A stretch of DNA of 64,000 nucleotides from Planctomycetaceae bacterium (GTDB lineage Bacteria; Planctomycetota; Phycisphaerae; Sedimentisphaerales; UBA12454), in NCBI GenBank assembly GCA_021371795.1, contig JAJFVK010000001.1, forward strand, positions 25,978 through 89,977. The letters are read 5' to 3'. Both the position numbers and the translations under genes were made by a program. Shown here one piece after another: positions 43,948 to 52,408 of the stretch. Under the pieces are notes generated by a model, which was not told the origin of the DNA, ran no database searches, and was given only the letters and a program-made list of their open reading frames with translations. Positions within the stretch are counted from its first letter, which is position 1; each line of letters starts with the position of its first letter.

Positions 43948-46764
43948 ATGGCTAAAAATACTGATAATCAGGCATTTTCACAAATGTATCTTGCCAAAGC
44001 TCTTGAAGGCGAAGTTCAATCGTGGGTTAATCAGGGCTGCAATGGCGTTACTCAAACTACTTCGGATTTATTTAATTACTGGTTTAATCGTGATGATGGT
44101 GTGGAAGAAGTTTTTTATCCCTGCCAAAGGCGAGCCATTGAAACAGTTATTTATTGTTATGAAATTCTTAAACCTAAAAATTTAAAAGAATTATTTGAAA
44201 AAGTATCGCCGGAAGCATTATACCAGCATTTACCGCTAAAAAACGAAGTGGAAGATATTGAGTTTTTGAAATATGCGTTAAAGATGGCAACTGGTTCGGG
44301 CAAGACGTGGGTTCTTGCCGCGTTGCTTATCTGGCAGTATTTTAACAAAATTAATGAAGAAAAGGGGAATTATTCATACAGGTTTGTAATAGTAACACCA
44401 GGTCAGGAAGTTCTCAATCGTATGCTTGATTCTTTCAAAGGCAAAAGAGACCCTAAAACCGGCAACCGTATGCCTGACACTTCAGATTATAAAAAGTCGC
44501 TATTTGTGCCTGATGGCTCTCGATGGCGAGAGCGTTTTAATGTTGAAACGTTTGAACCAGATGATATAAAAAATAATATGACATTGCCGGATTCGCCATT
44601 TGTTTATATTACAAATTGGCAGCAATTCAGATTTAAAAATACTTCGCCAAATGTTTGGGCAAGATTGACTGGCGAAGATGTAGAGGAAACGCCAAGAGGT
44701 GAAATCATTCTCGATTTCCTGTCGGAATTTCCAGACCTTGTTGTAATGAATGATGAAGCGCATCACGTTCACGGCAAGCAATCTGCTAAGGGTGAAGAAC
44801 TTGTCTGGCGGCAGTTTATGGACAAACTTCATATTCGCTTGCGGGAAAAACATCCGGAACAATTAAGCGCGTTTATGCAGATAGATTTTTCTGCGACTCC
44901 TTTTTATGGAAGCGGCGAAAAAAAAGAATTCTTCCCGCATATCGTTTATGATTATCCTCTGATAAACGCAATGCACAATATGCATGTGAAGCAATTATTT
45001 TTGGAAGAACGTCAATCTATTGCCGGCGAAGATTTATCAGAACTAGATTTTAGAGCGGAGAGACTTGAACCAGAAGGTACACATAAAAGGGGTGAAATTG
45101 CTTCACTTTCAGCCGGACAAAAATTACTGCTCGATATTGGCCGGTCAAAGTTAGAACAGCTTGCTTCTGAATTTAAAGAAAAGAAACTTGAAAAAAAACC
45201 TGTTATGCTGTGTCTATGTGAAGATACAACGGTGGCAAATCTTGTTAAAGACCATTTTTCAACTTTGACAGACGAAAATGCAACTTTTTATGATGATTCA
45301 AAAGTATTGGCGATTCATTCCGAGTTAAGTGATTCAGAGCTTGGCACGGCAAGAAAAAATCTTGATAAAATAGATGTCGATGATGACCCGTTAAGAGTGG
45401 TTATTTCTGTTTTAATGCTGCGTGAAGGTTTTGATAAAAATAATATTTGTGTTGTCGTAGTTTTACGCGCTACTGAAGCCGACCTATTGCTTGAACAGAT
45501 AATCGGACGTGGTTTAAGATTGATGTTTCCTTCTTACAAATACCCCGAATTGCAGGATTTGAAAAAGCAGGCTTATGATGAAATACGTCTCAATAAAGCT
45601 CCTTCTAATTCATTTGATTTTCTTTTTATTGTCGAACATCCGCGATTCAAAGTATTTTATGAAAACCTGAAACAGGAAGGATATTTAATCGGAAGCGGCG
45701 ATACAAGTTCAACTGGCTCAACCGGCGATTTAATGCCGATAGACGCAATCCCTGAACGAATGCCGTTATATGATATTTATTGGCCGATTCAAATATTTGA
45801 TGAAGGACGTATGCCGGAACTTTCACAAGTGGAAGTAGGCCGTTTGATTAAATATCCCGCGGATTTTAGTCAACTTAAGCAATTTTTGTCCAGGTTAGTA
45901 ATTCAGGAAACACATATTGAGACCGGTAAAAAAACAAAGGATTGGAAACTCGACAATGAATATTTTGATTATAATTTCTTTCTGATGCAGGCGGCAAAAG
46001 CTATTGCGACAAAAGGACAAAGTTCAATCTTAACGGCAAAACTTGCTGAAATTGCAGGCATAGTTGATGAGTACGTTTCGAATTATTGTTTCAATCAACA
46101 GATTGATTTCACAAAGCAGGAAAATTATTGTGTACTGAATTACCCAGATGTTTTCGATCATATAATCAGCACAATTCGACAGGAAATTATTAATCTGGTC
46201 AAGGACTTTAAGTACGAAACAAAAGGTGTGTGGGGTAAGTTGTCCGATGTACCAAGAATAATGGTTAGAGAAAGTAAGTCAGTAGAAACTGACAAAAGCA
46301 TATATCCCAGAATTGGATATCAGCCCAAAGGCGGCGGTTTTGAACGTGATTTTATGTTAAAGGTTCTCAATGCGTCATCAGAAGTGAAGGCTTTTGTCAA
46401 ACTTGATCGACGGCATAATTTGAAAATTCAATATAGAGACGAAAGTGGTATTCTTAGAAAATATGAAATAGATTTTGTTATTGAGACTGTCGAAAAAATG
46501 TATTTATTGGAAACAAAAGCGGATAAAGATATAAGTAGCCCCAATACGGCTGTTAAAGCCAAAGCAGCGGTAGCTTGGTGTAATCAAGCATCTAATGTAC
46601 TGCCTATAAAAGAGTATAATCAGCCCCAGCAATGGGAATATCTTTTGTTGTCAGAATCTCTTTTCAGGAACAATGAAGGACTTGGTTTTTCCGCCTTTGT
46701 TCCATTCTGTCAGGCGATTAGAAATCGTGTAATAGCACAAGAAGAAAATAGACTTTTTATTTAA
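43948..46764 (+). CDS. Type III restriction endonuclease/helicase subunit (Res)
   Basis: 938 residues. Walker A ATGSGKT (114-120), DEAH box NDEAHH (D269-H272), SATPFYGSG (about 316-323) as motif III, and REGFDKNN plus QIIGRGLRL as motifs V/VI of an SF2 helicase. The C-terminus carries a PD-(D/E)xK-like nuclease: D842 in EIDFVIE and E855-T-K857 in LLETKAD. ATP-driven travel along DNA leads to cutting of unmethylated sites when it meets another complex. It pairs with the Mod subunit just upstream. Both genes appear intact, so the system is probably active. AT-rich codon use suggests horizontal transfer. Confidence 0.93.
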   Translation: MAKNTDNQAFSQMYLAKALEGEVQSWVNQGCNGVTQTTSDLFNYWFNRDDGVEEVFYPCQRRAIETVIYCYEILKPKNLKELFEKVSPEALYQHLPLKNEVEDIEFLKYALKMATGSGKTWVLAALLIWQYFNKINEEKGNYSYRFVIVTPGQEVLNRMLDSFKGKRDPKTGNRMPDTSDYKKSLFVPDGSRWRERFNVETFEPDDIKNNMTLPDSPFVYITNWQQFRFKNTSPNVWARLTGEDVEETPRGEIILDFLSEFPDLVVMNDEAHHVHGKQSAKGEELVWRQFMDKLHIRLREKHPEQLSAFMQIDFSATPFYGSGEKKEFFPHIVYDYPLINAMHNMHVKQLFLEERQSIAGEDLSELDFRAERLEPEGTHKRGEIASLSAGQKLLLDIGRSKLEQLASEFKEKKLEKKPVMLCLCEDTTVANLVKDHFSTLTDENATFYDDSKVLAIHSELSDSELGTARKNLDKIDVDDDPLRVVISVLMLREGFDKNNICVVVVLRATEADLLLEQIIGRGLRLMFPSYKYPELQDLKKQAYDEIRLNKAPSNSFDFLFIVEHPRFKVFYENLKQEGYLIGSGDTSSTGSTGDLMPIDAIPERMPLYDIYWPIQIFDEGRMPELSQVEVGRLIKYPADFSQLKQFLSRLVIQETHIETGKKTKDWKLDNEYFDYNFFLMQAAKAIATKGQSSILTAKLAEIAGIVDEYVSNYCFNQQIDFTKQENYCVLNYPDVFDHIISTIRQEIINLVKDFKYETKGVWGKLSDVPRIMVRESKSVETDKSIYPRIGYQPKGGGFERDFMLKVLNASSEVKAFVKLDRRHNLKIQYRDESGILRKYEIDFVIETVEKMYLLETKADKDISSPNTAVKAKAAVAWCNQASNVLPIKEYNQPQQWEYLLLSESLFRNNEGLGFSAFVPFCQAIRNRVIAQEENRLFI

Positions 46765-47733
46765 TTGTCATGGGTATGAAAATTGGATTGAACAGGAACT
46801 TAAAAAAATACCTGCATAATCAGCGACTAAAAACTTGTCCGTCTCTGGTGTGATTTCCGCCTTGTGCAGAGCTTTAAGCTTGGGGAGAGGTTGTTTATTT
46901 TTTTACAGTGTTCATTAGAACACGTCTTAAAGCAAATAGCAGTGTAAATCAGTGTTAATCCCGCGAAGCGTCCCTTACGGGAGTGTCTAAAAAATTGTCT
47001 CTGTGCCCTCTGTGAACTCTGTGGCAATAAAACATCAGTGTCATCAGCGATGAAAAAACTTTGTGTCTTTGCGTCTTTGTGGCTATCTAAAAAAATCCGC
47101 ATGTTTTCAAAACACCGATTTTTAATTTTTATTATTTCTGACGATTTTACTGTTGTTTTATATTAATTTAGTTCATTTCAGTGTGTTTTACTGTCATTTA
47201 ATGATTTTTTTTATTCGCGAAACTTGTCGAAGCGTAGCGAAGATCCCGCAAAGCGGGACAACTTGCGTAATTTTGCGATAAAAACGCGCAATTTCTATTT
47301 GCTACTGGCTACTGACTACTACTAATAGTGTGTTTGAAATTTTGCGCAAGCAAAAACCTGCGCCGATTTTGCGAATTTTCGAAAATTTTGATTTTTGAGA
47401 AGGATTTTAAGTGTTTTTTGGCATTTTGTCGAATACGTGCGCATTTTAAACAGTGTTTTTGATGAAAAACTGAAAAATAGCAAAAAACGATAATATTTTA
47501 TATAGTCAACAGTTACAGCGATTTTATTTAAAAACGTGCGCACTTTGATTTTGGGCAAAAACAGCCATAACCTCTTATTTTGCATTGGAACAAGGTATAG
47601 TTCCCTTGCGTATTTTATTAAGTCCTATAATTACATTATGATTATTTTTTAAAAAAAATTTTACATCGATTTGCACATCTGAATTTCATTTCTTATCTTT
47701 TAGTTGTAGAGCGGAACAAAAGAATTGAGTGCT
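46765..47733. other. Long non-coding stretch after the restriction genes
   Basis: No convincing gene on either strand. It contains low-complexity dispersed motifs such as AGTGTAAATCAGTG (near 46940), CTTTGTGTCTTTGCG (near 47058) and CCCGCAAAGCGGG (near 47244). A very AT-rich part with several GTGCGCA elements follows. These look like decayed repeat and intergenic DNA that collected at the edge of an acquired island. Confidence 0.4.
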
Positions 47734-47816
47734 TTCAACCGTCTCGATTTTGGCCGCTTTCGTGATAGGCGGCCCACTGATACTGGGCTGATTACGGAAG
47801 CCGTCAAACGGTTGAA
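47734..47816 (+). ncRNA. Candidate multibranched RNA structure
   Basis: TTCAACCGT (47734-47742) pairs perfectly with ACGGTTGAA (47808-47816). Inside lie three possible hairpins: GGCCGC/GCGGCC (47752-47774), CCCA/TGGG (about 47773-47787) and ACGG-AAG-CCGT (about 47794-47804). Closed multibranch loops are typical of structured RNA. Not a known family to me; strand not certain. Confidence 0.3.
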
Positions 47817-47856
47817 TTTTACGAAGGCTCCTATTCTCCTTCTGCTATTTGTGCTT

Positions 47857-48012
47857 CCTGCCTTGGGGGTTACCAGGGCAGGCGAAATTATCAAGTTCAT
47901 GATATGCTGTTGAGGTTGGAAGATTGTTATCTGTAATTAATCGCTAACTAAATTGATTTTCTTCTCTCCTCCTTTAACTTGTGCTTCCTGCCTTGGCTGT
48001 CACCAGGGCAGG
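47857..48012. repeat. Two copies of a perfect 10-bp hairpin
   Basis: CCTGCCTTGG pairs with CCAGGGCAGG at 47857-47882 and again at 47987-48012. The stems are identical and the loops differ (GGGTTA versus CTGTCA). Both copies share the flanks GTGCTT before and CGAA after. A third, inverted partial copy begins near 48077. Confidence 0.8.
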
Positions 48013-48186
48013 CGAATTTTAAAGCCTTTTATCGGCTTTTTAAGATATTGATGTGGTTACGCCCGCTTCTGGTGAGTTCGCCTGTTTTAGGCCTGCCTGC
48101 AACCTGCGGGGCCGGAGCACGCGGTGGGTTTCGTGATGCTGCCGGCAACAATAAAATTGGGGGGTTTTGCTATATTTGGAGATGGT

Positions 48187-48222
48187 CTCTGCCGTTAGGG
48201 GACGCAGAGGCCTTTTCTCTGC
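48187..48222 (+). other. Three mutually pairing segments (possible switching hairpins)
   Basis: CTCTGC (48187-48192), GCAGAG (48204-48209) and CTCTGC (48217-48222) can form two alternative hairpins that share the middle arm, as in attenuators. No coding or known regulatory context confirms a function. Confidence 0.3.
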
Positions 48223-48334
48223 GCTCAAAAAATCACTTCTGTATTCACACATAAAAAAATTCAAGCTGTGAGTTATTCTTTTGCTTTGCTGTTAGTGTCT
48301 GGTTTGAAACCTCTTGCGCGACATAAAAAAAATT

Positions 48335-48369
48335 ACTAACAGGCCTGCGCTAAGGTTTTGTTAGTTTTT
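48335..48369 (+). terminator. Possible terminator upstream of nrdR
   Basis: ACTAACA (48335-48341) pairs with TGTTAGT (48359-48365), followed by TTTTC. It would end any transcript from the structured region just before the nrdR promoter. Confidence 0.5.
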
Positions 48370-48382
48370 CGCGTGTTTTTGT

Positions 48383-48410
48383 TTGACATACTACATATTG
48401 CGTTTAATAT
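48383..48410 (+). promoter_or_regulatory. Consensus promoter of nrdR
   Basis: -35 TTGACA (48383-48388, perfect), 16-bp spacer, -10 TAATAT (48405-48410). Transcription starts near 48418, that is, at the second NrdR box. Confidence 0.8.
48388..48403. promoter_or_regulatory. NrdR box 1
   Basis: ATACTACATATTGCGT matches 13 of 16 positions of the NrdR box ACACWATATATWGTGT, including all six most conserved ones. It lies between the -35 and -10 elements, where binding would block transcription. Confidence 0.7.
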
Positions 48411-48417
48411 CATTGTG

Positions 48418-48433
48418 AATCTAAATATTGTAT
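48418..48433. promoter_or_regulatory. NrdR box 2
   Basis: AATCTAAATATTGTAT matches 12 of 16 positions, with all six key bases. It is exactly 30 bp from box 1, about three helical turns, the spacing known for paired NrdR sites. Confidence 0.68.
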
Positions 48434-48455
48434 CTTTTTCCGGTGTAAAAGAATC

Positions 48456-48941
48456 GTGAAATGTCCATATTGCAAGGAAAATGAGGATAAGGTAATCGAC
48501 TCGCGTTCGAGCGAAGCCGGCAGGGTTATTCGCCGCCGACGTCAGTGTCTTATCTGCAAAAGGCGATTTACGACTTATGAAAAGGTCGGCGAAAGCTTCA
48601 AATTAAGCGTTATTAAGAATGACAATTCGCGCGTTCCTTACGACAGGGAAAAGGTTATATCCGGCCTGCAGAAGGCTTGTTACAAAAGGCCGGTTTCAGT
48701 GGAGCAGATTCAGCAGATTGCCGACAAGATAGAAGAAGATATCTTCAGGCATTCCGATAGGGAAGTCGATTCCAAGTTTATCGGTGAAAGCGCAATGAAA
48801 CATTTGAGATCTGCGGACAAGGTAGCTTACATCCGATTCGCCAGCGTGTATCGACATTTCGATGACGCGGGCGATTTACTCGAGGAAGTTACCCAAGCCA
48901 TAGCGCAGCCAGACGAACAGGGCCAGCCGAAACTATTTTAG
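48456..48941 (+). CDS. nrdR: Ribonucleotide reductase regulator NrdR
   Basis: 161 residues starting at GTG. Zinc ribbon C3-P-Y-C6 and C31-x2-C34 followed by an ATP-cone domain (about 49-139). NrdR senses (d)ATP levels through the cone and represses ribonucleotide reductase genes by binding paired boxes. Two such boxes sit in its own promoter, implying negative autoregulation. The ribosome site is weak. The following gene encodes a second ATP-cone-like protein 17 nt away, so the two are on one transcript. No nrdAB, nrdD or nrdJ gene is in the window. Confidence 0.95.
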   Translation: MKCPYCKENEDKVIDSRSSEAGRVIRRRRQCLICKRRFTTYEKVGESFKLSVIKNDNSRVPYDREKVISGLQKACYKRPVSVEQIQQIADKIEEDIFRHSDREVDSKFIGESAMKHLRSADKVAYIRFASVYRHFDDAGDLLEEVTQAIAQPDEQGQPKLF

Positions 48942-48958
48942 TCAAAATTTTTAGGGAC

Positions 48959-49606
48959 ATGGATGTGCAGCAGTTACAGGTTATAAAAGCTGACGGCAGC
49001 TGTGAGGCGTATCTTCACACAAAGGTAATCGCGACTTTTGTCAACGCGTTTGTCGAGCCTGCGGAGAAAAATACTTTTCTCGCATCGGAGCTTGCGGAAT
49101 CTGTTACTTATTACTTGTATAATAATCATAACACTGCTACTATTACGAGCAGTGAAATTTTTTCGATTATAAAAGCGGTCTTGAGTTCGACCGGTTTTGA
49201 TTTCGCCGCACAGGTTATCGCCGAGTATAGTCATCGCCGGAATCTTCTGCGGTCAAGGGTTCAGGTTGTTAAAGCGTGTTCTACGAGGATAGCGGGACTT
49301 GCAAACAATGCCGAGCCGTGGAATAAATCGAAAATAATTAATAGTTTGATTGCGGAACAAAATCTCGACCCGGCCAGCGCAAGAACAGTCGCTTCGCTTG
49401 TGGAAGAGAAGATTGTTAATTCCGGTTTTAATATTGTGCCGAGAGATTTTATTAAATTTCTCGTCAACTGGCTGATGCAGTCTTTTGTCAATGAGACAAC
49501 ATCAGAAGCACGAGCGGATTTGAATGTCGAAAATATGCAATATAACGCGGTAACGGATGACCGCTCCAGGCAGCCGCAGAACGGACTTTGCGAAGTCAAG
49601 GGTTAG
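48959..49606 (+). CDS. ATP-cone-like domain protein, NrdR operon partner
   Basis: 215 residues without zinc ribbon, membrane segment or catalytic domain. The first part (about 5-95) opens QVIKADGSCEAYLHTKVIATF, matching the entry of ATP cones (VIKxDGxxExxxxxKI). A second segment (about 115-185, PWNKSKIINSLIAEQNL and FIKFLVNWLM) looks like a similar helical module. ATP cones bind ATP/dATP and control ribonucleotide reductase or NrdR. Its location directly after nrdR suggests it modulates NrdR or an RNR encoded elsewhere. A stand-alone double-cone protein of this size is uncommon. Function inferred only. Confidence 0.7.
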   Translation: MDVQQLQVIKADGSCEAYLHTKVIATFVNAFVEPAEKNTFLASELAESVTYYLYNNHNTATITSSEIFSIIKAVLSSTGFDFAAQVIAEYSHRRNLLRSRVQVVKACSTRIAGLANNAEPWNKSKIINSLIAEQNLDPASARTVASLVEEKIVNSGFNIVPRDFIKFLVNWLMQSFVNETTSEARADLNVENMQYNAVTDDRSRQPQNGLCEVKG

Positions 49607-49718
49607 GATAGAAGAAAAAATGAAATCCATTACCTTTCAGGCTTACGCTGCCTGTTTTTTTGAATATTTTCCTAACGCCTGATTTTTTCGGGTGTTATTT
49701 TTAGTTATAAGGAACATC

Positions 49719-50714
49719 GTGTCAGCCAAAATCAGAACTGACCGCTTAAACGACCCAGTCATAAAATACGCGGGTAAAAATGTTATTGCTCTGCCGCAAG
49801 ACAACACCGTTGCGCAGGCGATGTCATTTCTTCGCAACCAGAACATCACCGACGAAATCGTCTATATTTATATCGTGGACGACGAACAGACGCTTGTCGG
49901 CGTTTTACCACTGCGAAAATTATTGAACAGCGACAACAAAGACAAACTATCGGATGTTATGATTAAGAATGTTGTTTACGTTCATAATTATGATTCAGTA
50001 ATTGACGCGTGCGATAAATTTCTGGAGCATCGGTTTCTTGCGCTGCCGGTTGTGGATAAAGATAAAAAAATCGAGGGCGTAATCGACATTTCTCTTTTCA
50101 CCGACGAAGTCAGCGCATTCGCAAGAAAAAGCGAACAAGACAATATCTTTCAGCTTATCGGTATTCATCTTGCCCACGGCAGAAGACTTTCACTGGCGGG
50201 AACTTTTAAAGACCGCTTTCCGTGGCTGATTTTCAACATCGTAAGCGGACTTATGTGCGCATTTATAGCGGGCAGATACGAACTGCTAATCAGCCAAATC
50301 ACAATCCTCGCTTTGTTTATTACAATTATTCTGGCTCTTGCTGAAAGCGTAAGCATGCAGTCGATGACTATTACTTTACAGGCGTTATCAGCAAGGAAAA
50401 TTTATTGGAAGAATCTTATAAAGGCACTGCGTCTGGAATTTATCATCGCTTTGGTGCTTGGTCTGGGCGGCGGAATCAGCGTGGGCGTTATCGCTCTGTT
50501 ATGGAAAAAGCAATTAGTGGCCACGGTCGTCATTGTATTGAGCATTGTTTTTTCAATGATAAGCGCCTGCCTTTTGGGCATTATTATACCAGCATTAATT
50601 CGAAGGCTGCGCATCGACCCTAAAATCGCATCAGGGCCGATTGTGCTGGCTGTTTCTGATGTTGTTACGTTAATTTTTTATTTTAATATCGCCAACTGGT
50701 TGTTATCACATTAA
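49719..50714 (+). CDS. MgtE-like divalent cation transporter, short form
   Basis: 331 residues from GTG 49719, chosen because AAGGAA lies 6 nt before; an earlier GTG at 49692 is less well placed. Two CBS domains (about 15-135) are followed by five membrane helices. The helix SVSMQSMTITLQAL and the end RIDPKIASGPIVLAVSDVVTL correspond to the pore and Mg-site helices of MgtE. The usual N-terminal superhelical domain is missing, so the protein is shorter than standard MgtE (about 450). CBS domains sense Mg2+ or nucleotides. It probably imports Mg2+ at the inner membrane. Followed by a GDSL hydrolase after 20 nt. Confidence 0.86.
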   Translation: MSAKIRTDRLNDPVIKYAGKNVIALPQDNTVAQAMSFLRNQNITDEIVYIYIVDDEQTLVGVLPLRKLLNSDNKDKLSDVMIKNVVYVHNYDSVIDACDKFLEHRFLALPVVDKDKKIEGVIDISLFTDEVSAFARKSEQDNIFQLIGIHLAHGRRLSLAGTFKDRFPWLIFNIVSGLMCAFIAGRYELLISQITILALFITIILALAESVSMQSMTITLQALSARKIYWKNLIKALRLEFIIALVLGLGGGISVGVIALLWKKQLVATVVIVLSIVFSMISACLLGIIIPALIRRLRIDPKIASGPIVLAVSDVVTLIFYFNIANWLLSH

Positions 50715-50734
50715 TTTTTTTTGAAAGGTAAATT

Positions 50735-51520
50735 ATGAAAAAGATTTTAGTTTTGGTATTGTGTTTAGCGACTGCTAATTTAGCATTTGCCGCTCAAAAC
50801 CCCTGCGATGTAAAAATCGGTTCACACAAGGCTGTAACGCCGGTATCGAGACCAGATATATCCTGGTGGATGCCGCGTCATGAGGCTATTGTCGAAAGAG
50901 TCAAACAGGGCAACGTTGAGTTGCTAATGATTGGCGATTCCATCACTCACGGCTGGGAAAATTCCGGCAAACCGGTTTGGGATAAGTATTACGCAAACAG
51001 AAACGCAGTCAATATGGGATTTAGCGGCGACCAAACAGAACACGTCATTTGGCGGCTGCAAAACGGCGAGATTGATAATATCAACCCGAAACTGGCCGTG
51101 ATTATGATTGGCACAAATAATTCCGGCGGCGATTACACACCGGAACAAATAGCCGACGGCGTTAAAGCCATTGTTTGCCAGTTAAGAACAAAGCTGCCGA
51201 ATACTAAAATTCTACTGCTTGCGATTTTCCCGCGAGGCGATGCCGAACAGTACAAAGACAAAACCAAAGGCGCCTCATTCAATCCGCAGTGGGAAAGAAA
51301 CGCTAAAGCAACAAAACTTTTCTCTAAAATAGCGGATAACAAAACAATTTATTTCCTCGACATAAACAAAAAGTTCCTGAACAAGAAAGGCGAACTGCCG
51401 AGAGATGTAATGCCTGACCTGCTTCACCCAGGCGAAAAAGGCTATGAAATATGGGCAGAGGCAATGGAGTCTATGATTAAAAAGCTTACTGGTGAGAAGA
51501 AAAAATATCTTTACTTTTAA
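50735..51520 (+). CDS. Secreted GDSL/SGNH hydrolase
   Basis: 261 residues behind AAAGG. Signal peptide MKKILVLVLCLATANLAFA. SGNH blocks: GDSITHG with the catalytic Ser at S69, NMGFSGDQTEHVIWRL (Gly block), IMIGTNNSGG (Asn block) and DLLHPGEKGY (catalytic Asp-His). The pattern is close to PAF-acetylhydrolase-like esterases of planctomycetes and Bacteroidota, which often remove acetyl groups from sugars. Likely periplasmic or secreted. Follows the MgtE-like gene at 20 nt and ends at a strong shared terminator. Confidence 0.9.
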   Translation: MKKILVLVLCLATANLAFAAQNPCDVKIGSHKAVTPVSRPDISWWMPRHEAIVERVKQGNVELLMIGDSITHGWENSGKPVWDKYYANRNAVNMGFSGDQTEHVIWRLQNGEIDNINPKLAVIMIGTNNSGGDYTPEQIADGVKAIVCQLRTKLPNTKILLLAIFPRGDAEQYKDKTKGASFNPQWERNAKATKLFSKIADNKTIYFLDINKKFLNKKGELPRDVMPDLLHPGEKGYEIWAEAMESMIKKLTGEKKKYLYF

Positions 51521-51534
51521 CCAATGAAAATAAA

Positions 51535-51564
51535 AAAGGCCGGTGTTAAAACCGGCCTTTTGCT
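51535..51564. terminator. Bidirectional terminator
   Basis: AAAGGCCGGT (51535-51544) and ACCGGCCTTT (51551-51560) form a perfect 10-bp stem with T-runs on both strands. It ends the GDSL gene (plus) and the convergent lipoprotein gene (minus). Confidence 0.92.
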
Positions 51565-51574
51565 TTTACTGGAT

Positions 51575-52354
51575 TTACCAGATAACTTTACCTTTTTCAT
51601 TTCGCCAATATTTTATGTTCCAAAGTTTCTTGACGTCGCCCATTCTGATTTTCGTCGTAACGACGTTATTTACATCATCGATGTATAAACCGATTCTGCT
51701 TTTATCGAAATTCATACTCTTGTAATCAAGACCATTTGGTTCGCCAAGTCTCTGTGCGAGTGCGGGCGATTCATTCAGAACATAAAGCGCTCTTTCGTAC
51801 ATCTGATTCGACATCATCGCAGCCTGATTAAGAACCCTGCTGTCCTGTCTTACTTCCACGAAATCGTCGCGAGTCATTTCGAATATCTTCTTAATGATGG
51901 CGATTTTTCTTTCGTTCTCATTTGTGTAAGGTTCAGACAGTGTTTTTTCATCAAGCACAATCTCGCTGTCCCATCGGAGATTCTGATTCTCGTTGTGAAG
52001 ATGTACAGCCCTTTCGTCAACCGCCATAAAATACTTGCGGGCAACAGTGGAACTTTCTTCATCGAACGTTACCATCGTAGTCCAAAATTGCGAAGTATCT
52101 TTCTTTTCGCCCCAGCATGCGACAGTATCCTTGCTTTGACTGGTCAGCTCTTTGTCGTACTGCTTTACCATTTCCAAAACTTCGGCACTGGTAGTTTTCG
52201 ACATTTCGATTTTTCGGTACGCTTCCGGAAGCTGATTTGTATAGGGCGGCTCTTCGAACCACAGCCTTTCGCCTATTTCTTCAACTCCGCAGCCTGACAA
52301 AAATATTCCGGCTGAAACTACTGACAGAATCAATATATAATTAATTCTTTTCAT
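51575..52354 (-). CDS. Lipoprotein of unknown function
   Basis: 259 residues. Lipoprotein signal peptide ending LSGC (lipidated Cys at 22). The mature part is soluble, mixed alpha/beta, with many acidic residues and an N-terminal ERLWFEEPPYTNQLPEAYRK stretch. No known domain is apparent. It has its own region upstream and a shared terminator with the convergent GDSL gene. It follows ilvC on the same strand, 54 nt away, and a fragment of repeat family B (52377-52404) fills that gap. Function unknown. Confidence 0.75.
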   Translation of the reverse strand: MKRINYILILSVVSAGIFLSGCGVEEIGERLWFEEPPYTNQLPEAYRKIEMSKTTSAEVLEMVKQYDKELTSQSKDTVACWGEKKDTSQFWTTMVTFDEESSTVARKYFMAVDERAVHLHNENQNLRWDSEIVLDEKTLSEPYTNENERKIAIIKKIFEMTRDDFVEVRQDSRVLNQAAMMSNQMYERALYVLNESPALAQRLGEPNGLDYKSMNFDKSRIGLYIDDVNNVVTTKIRMGDVKKLWNIKYWRNEKGKVIW

Positions 52355-52408
52355 GCAGTTGCCCTTTCAAAAGACTCAACAATTTTGAATTTTAATTTTT
52401 AAATTACG

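Noticed and set aside
47734..48222. CRISPR array
   Set aside because: The repeated hairpin occurs only twice, with irregular spacing and no spacer-repeat periodicity.
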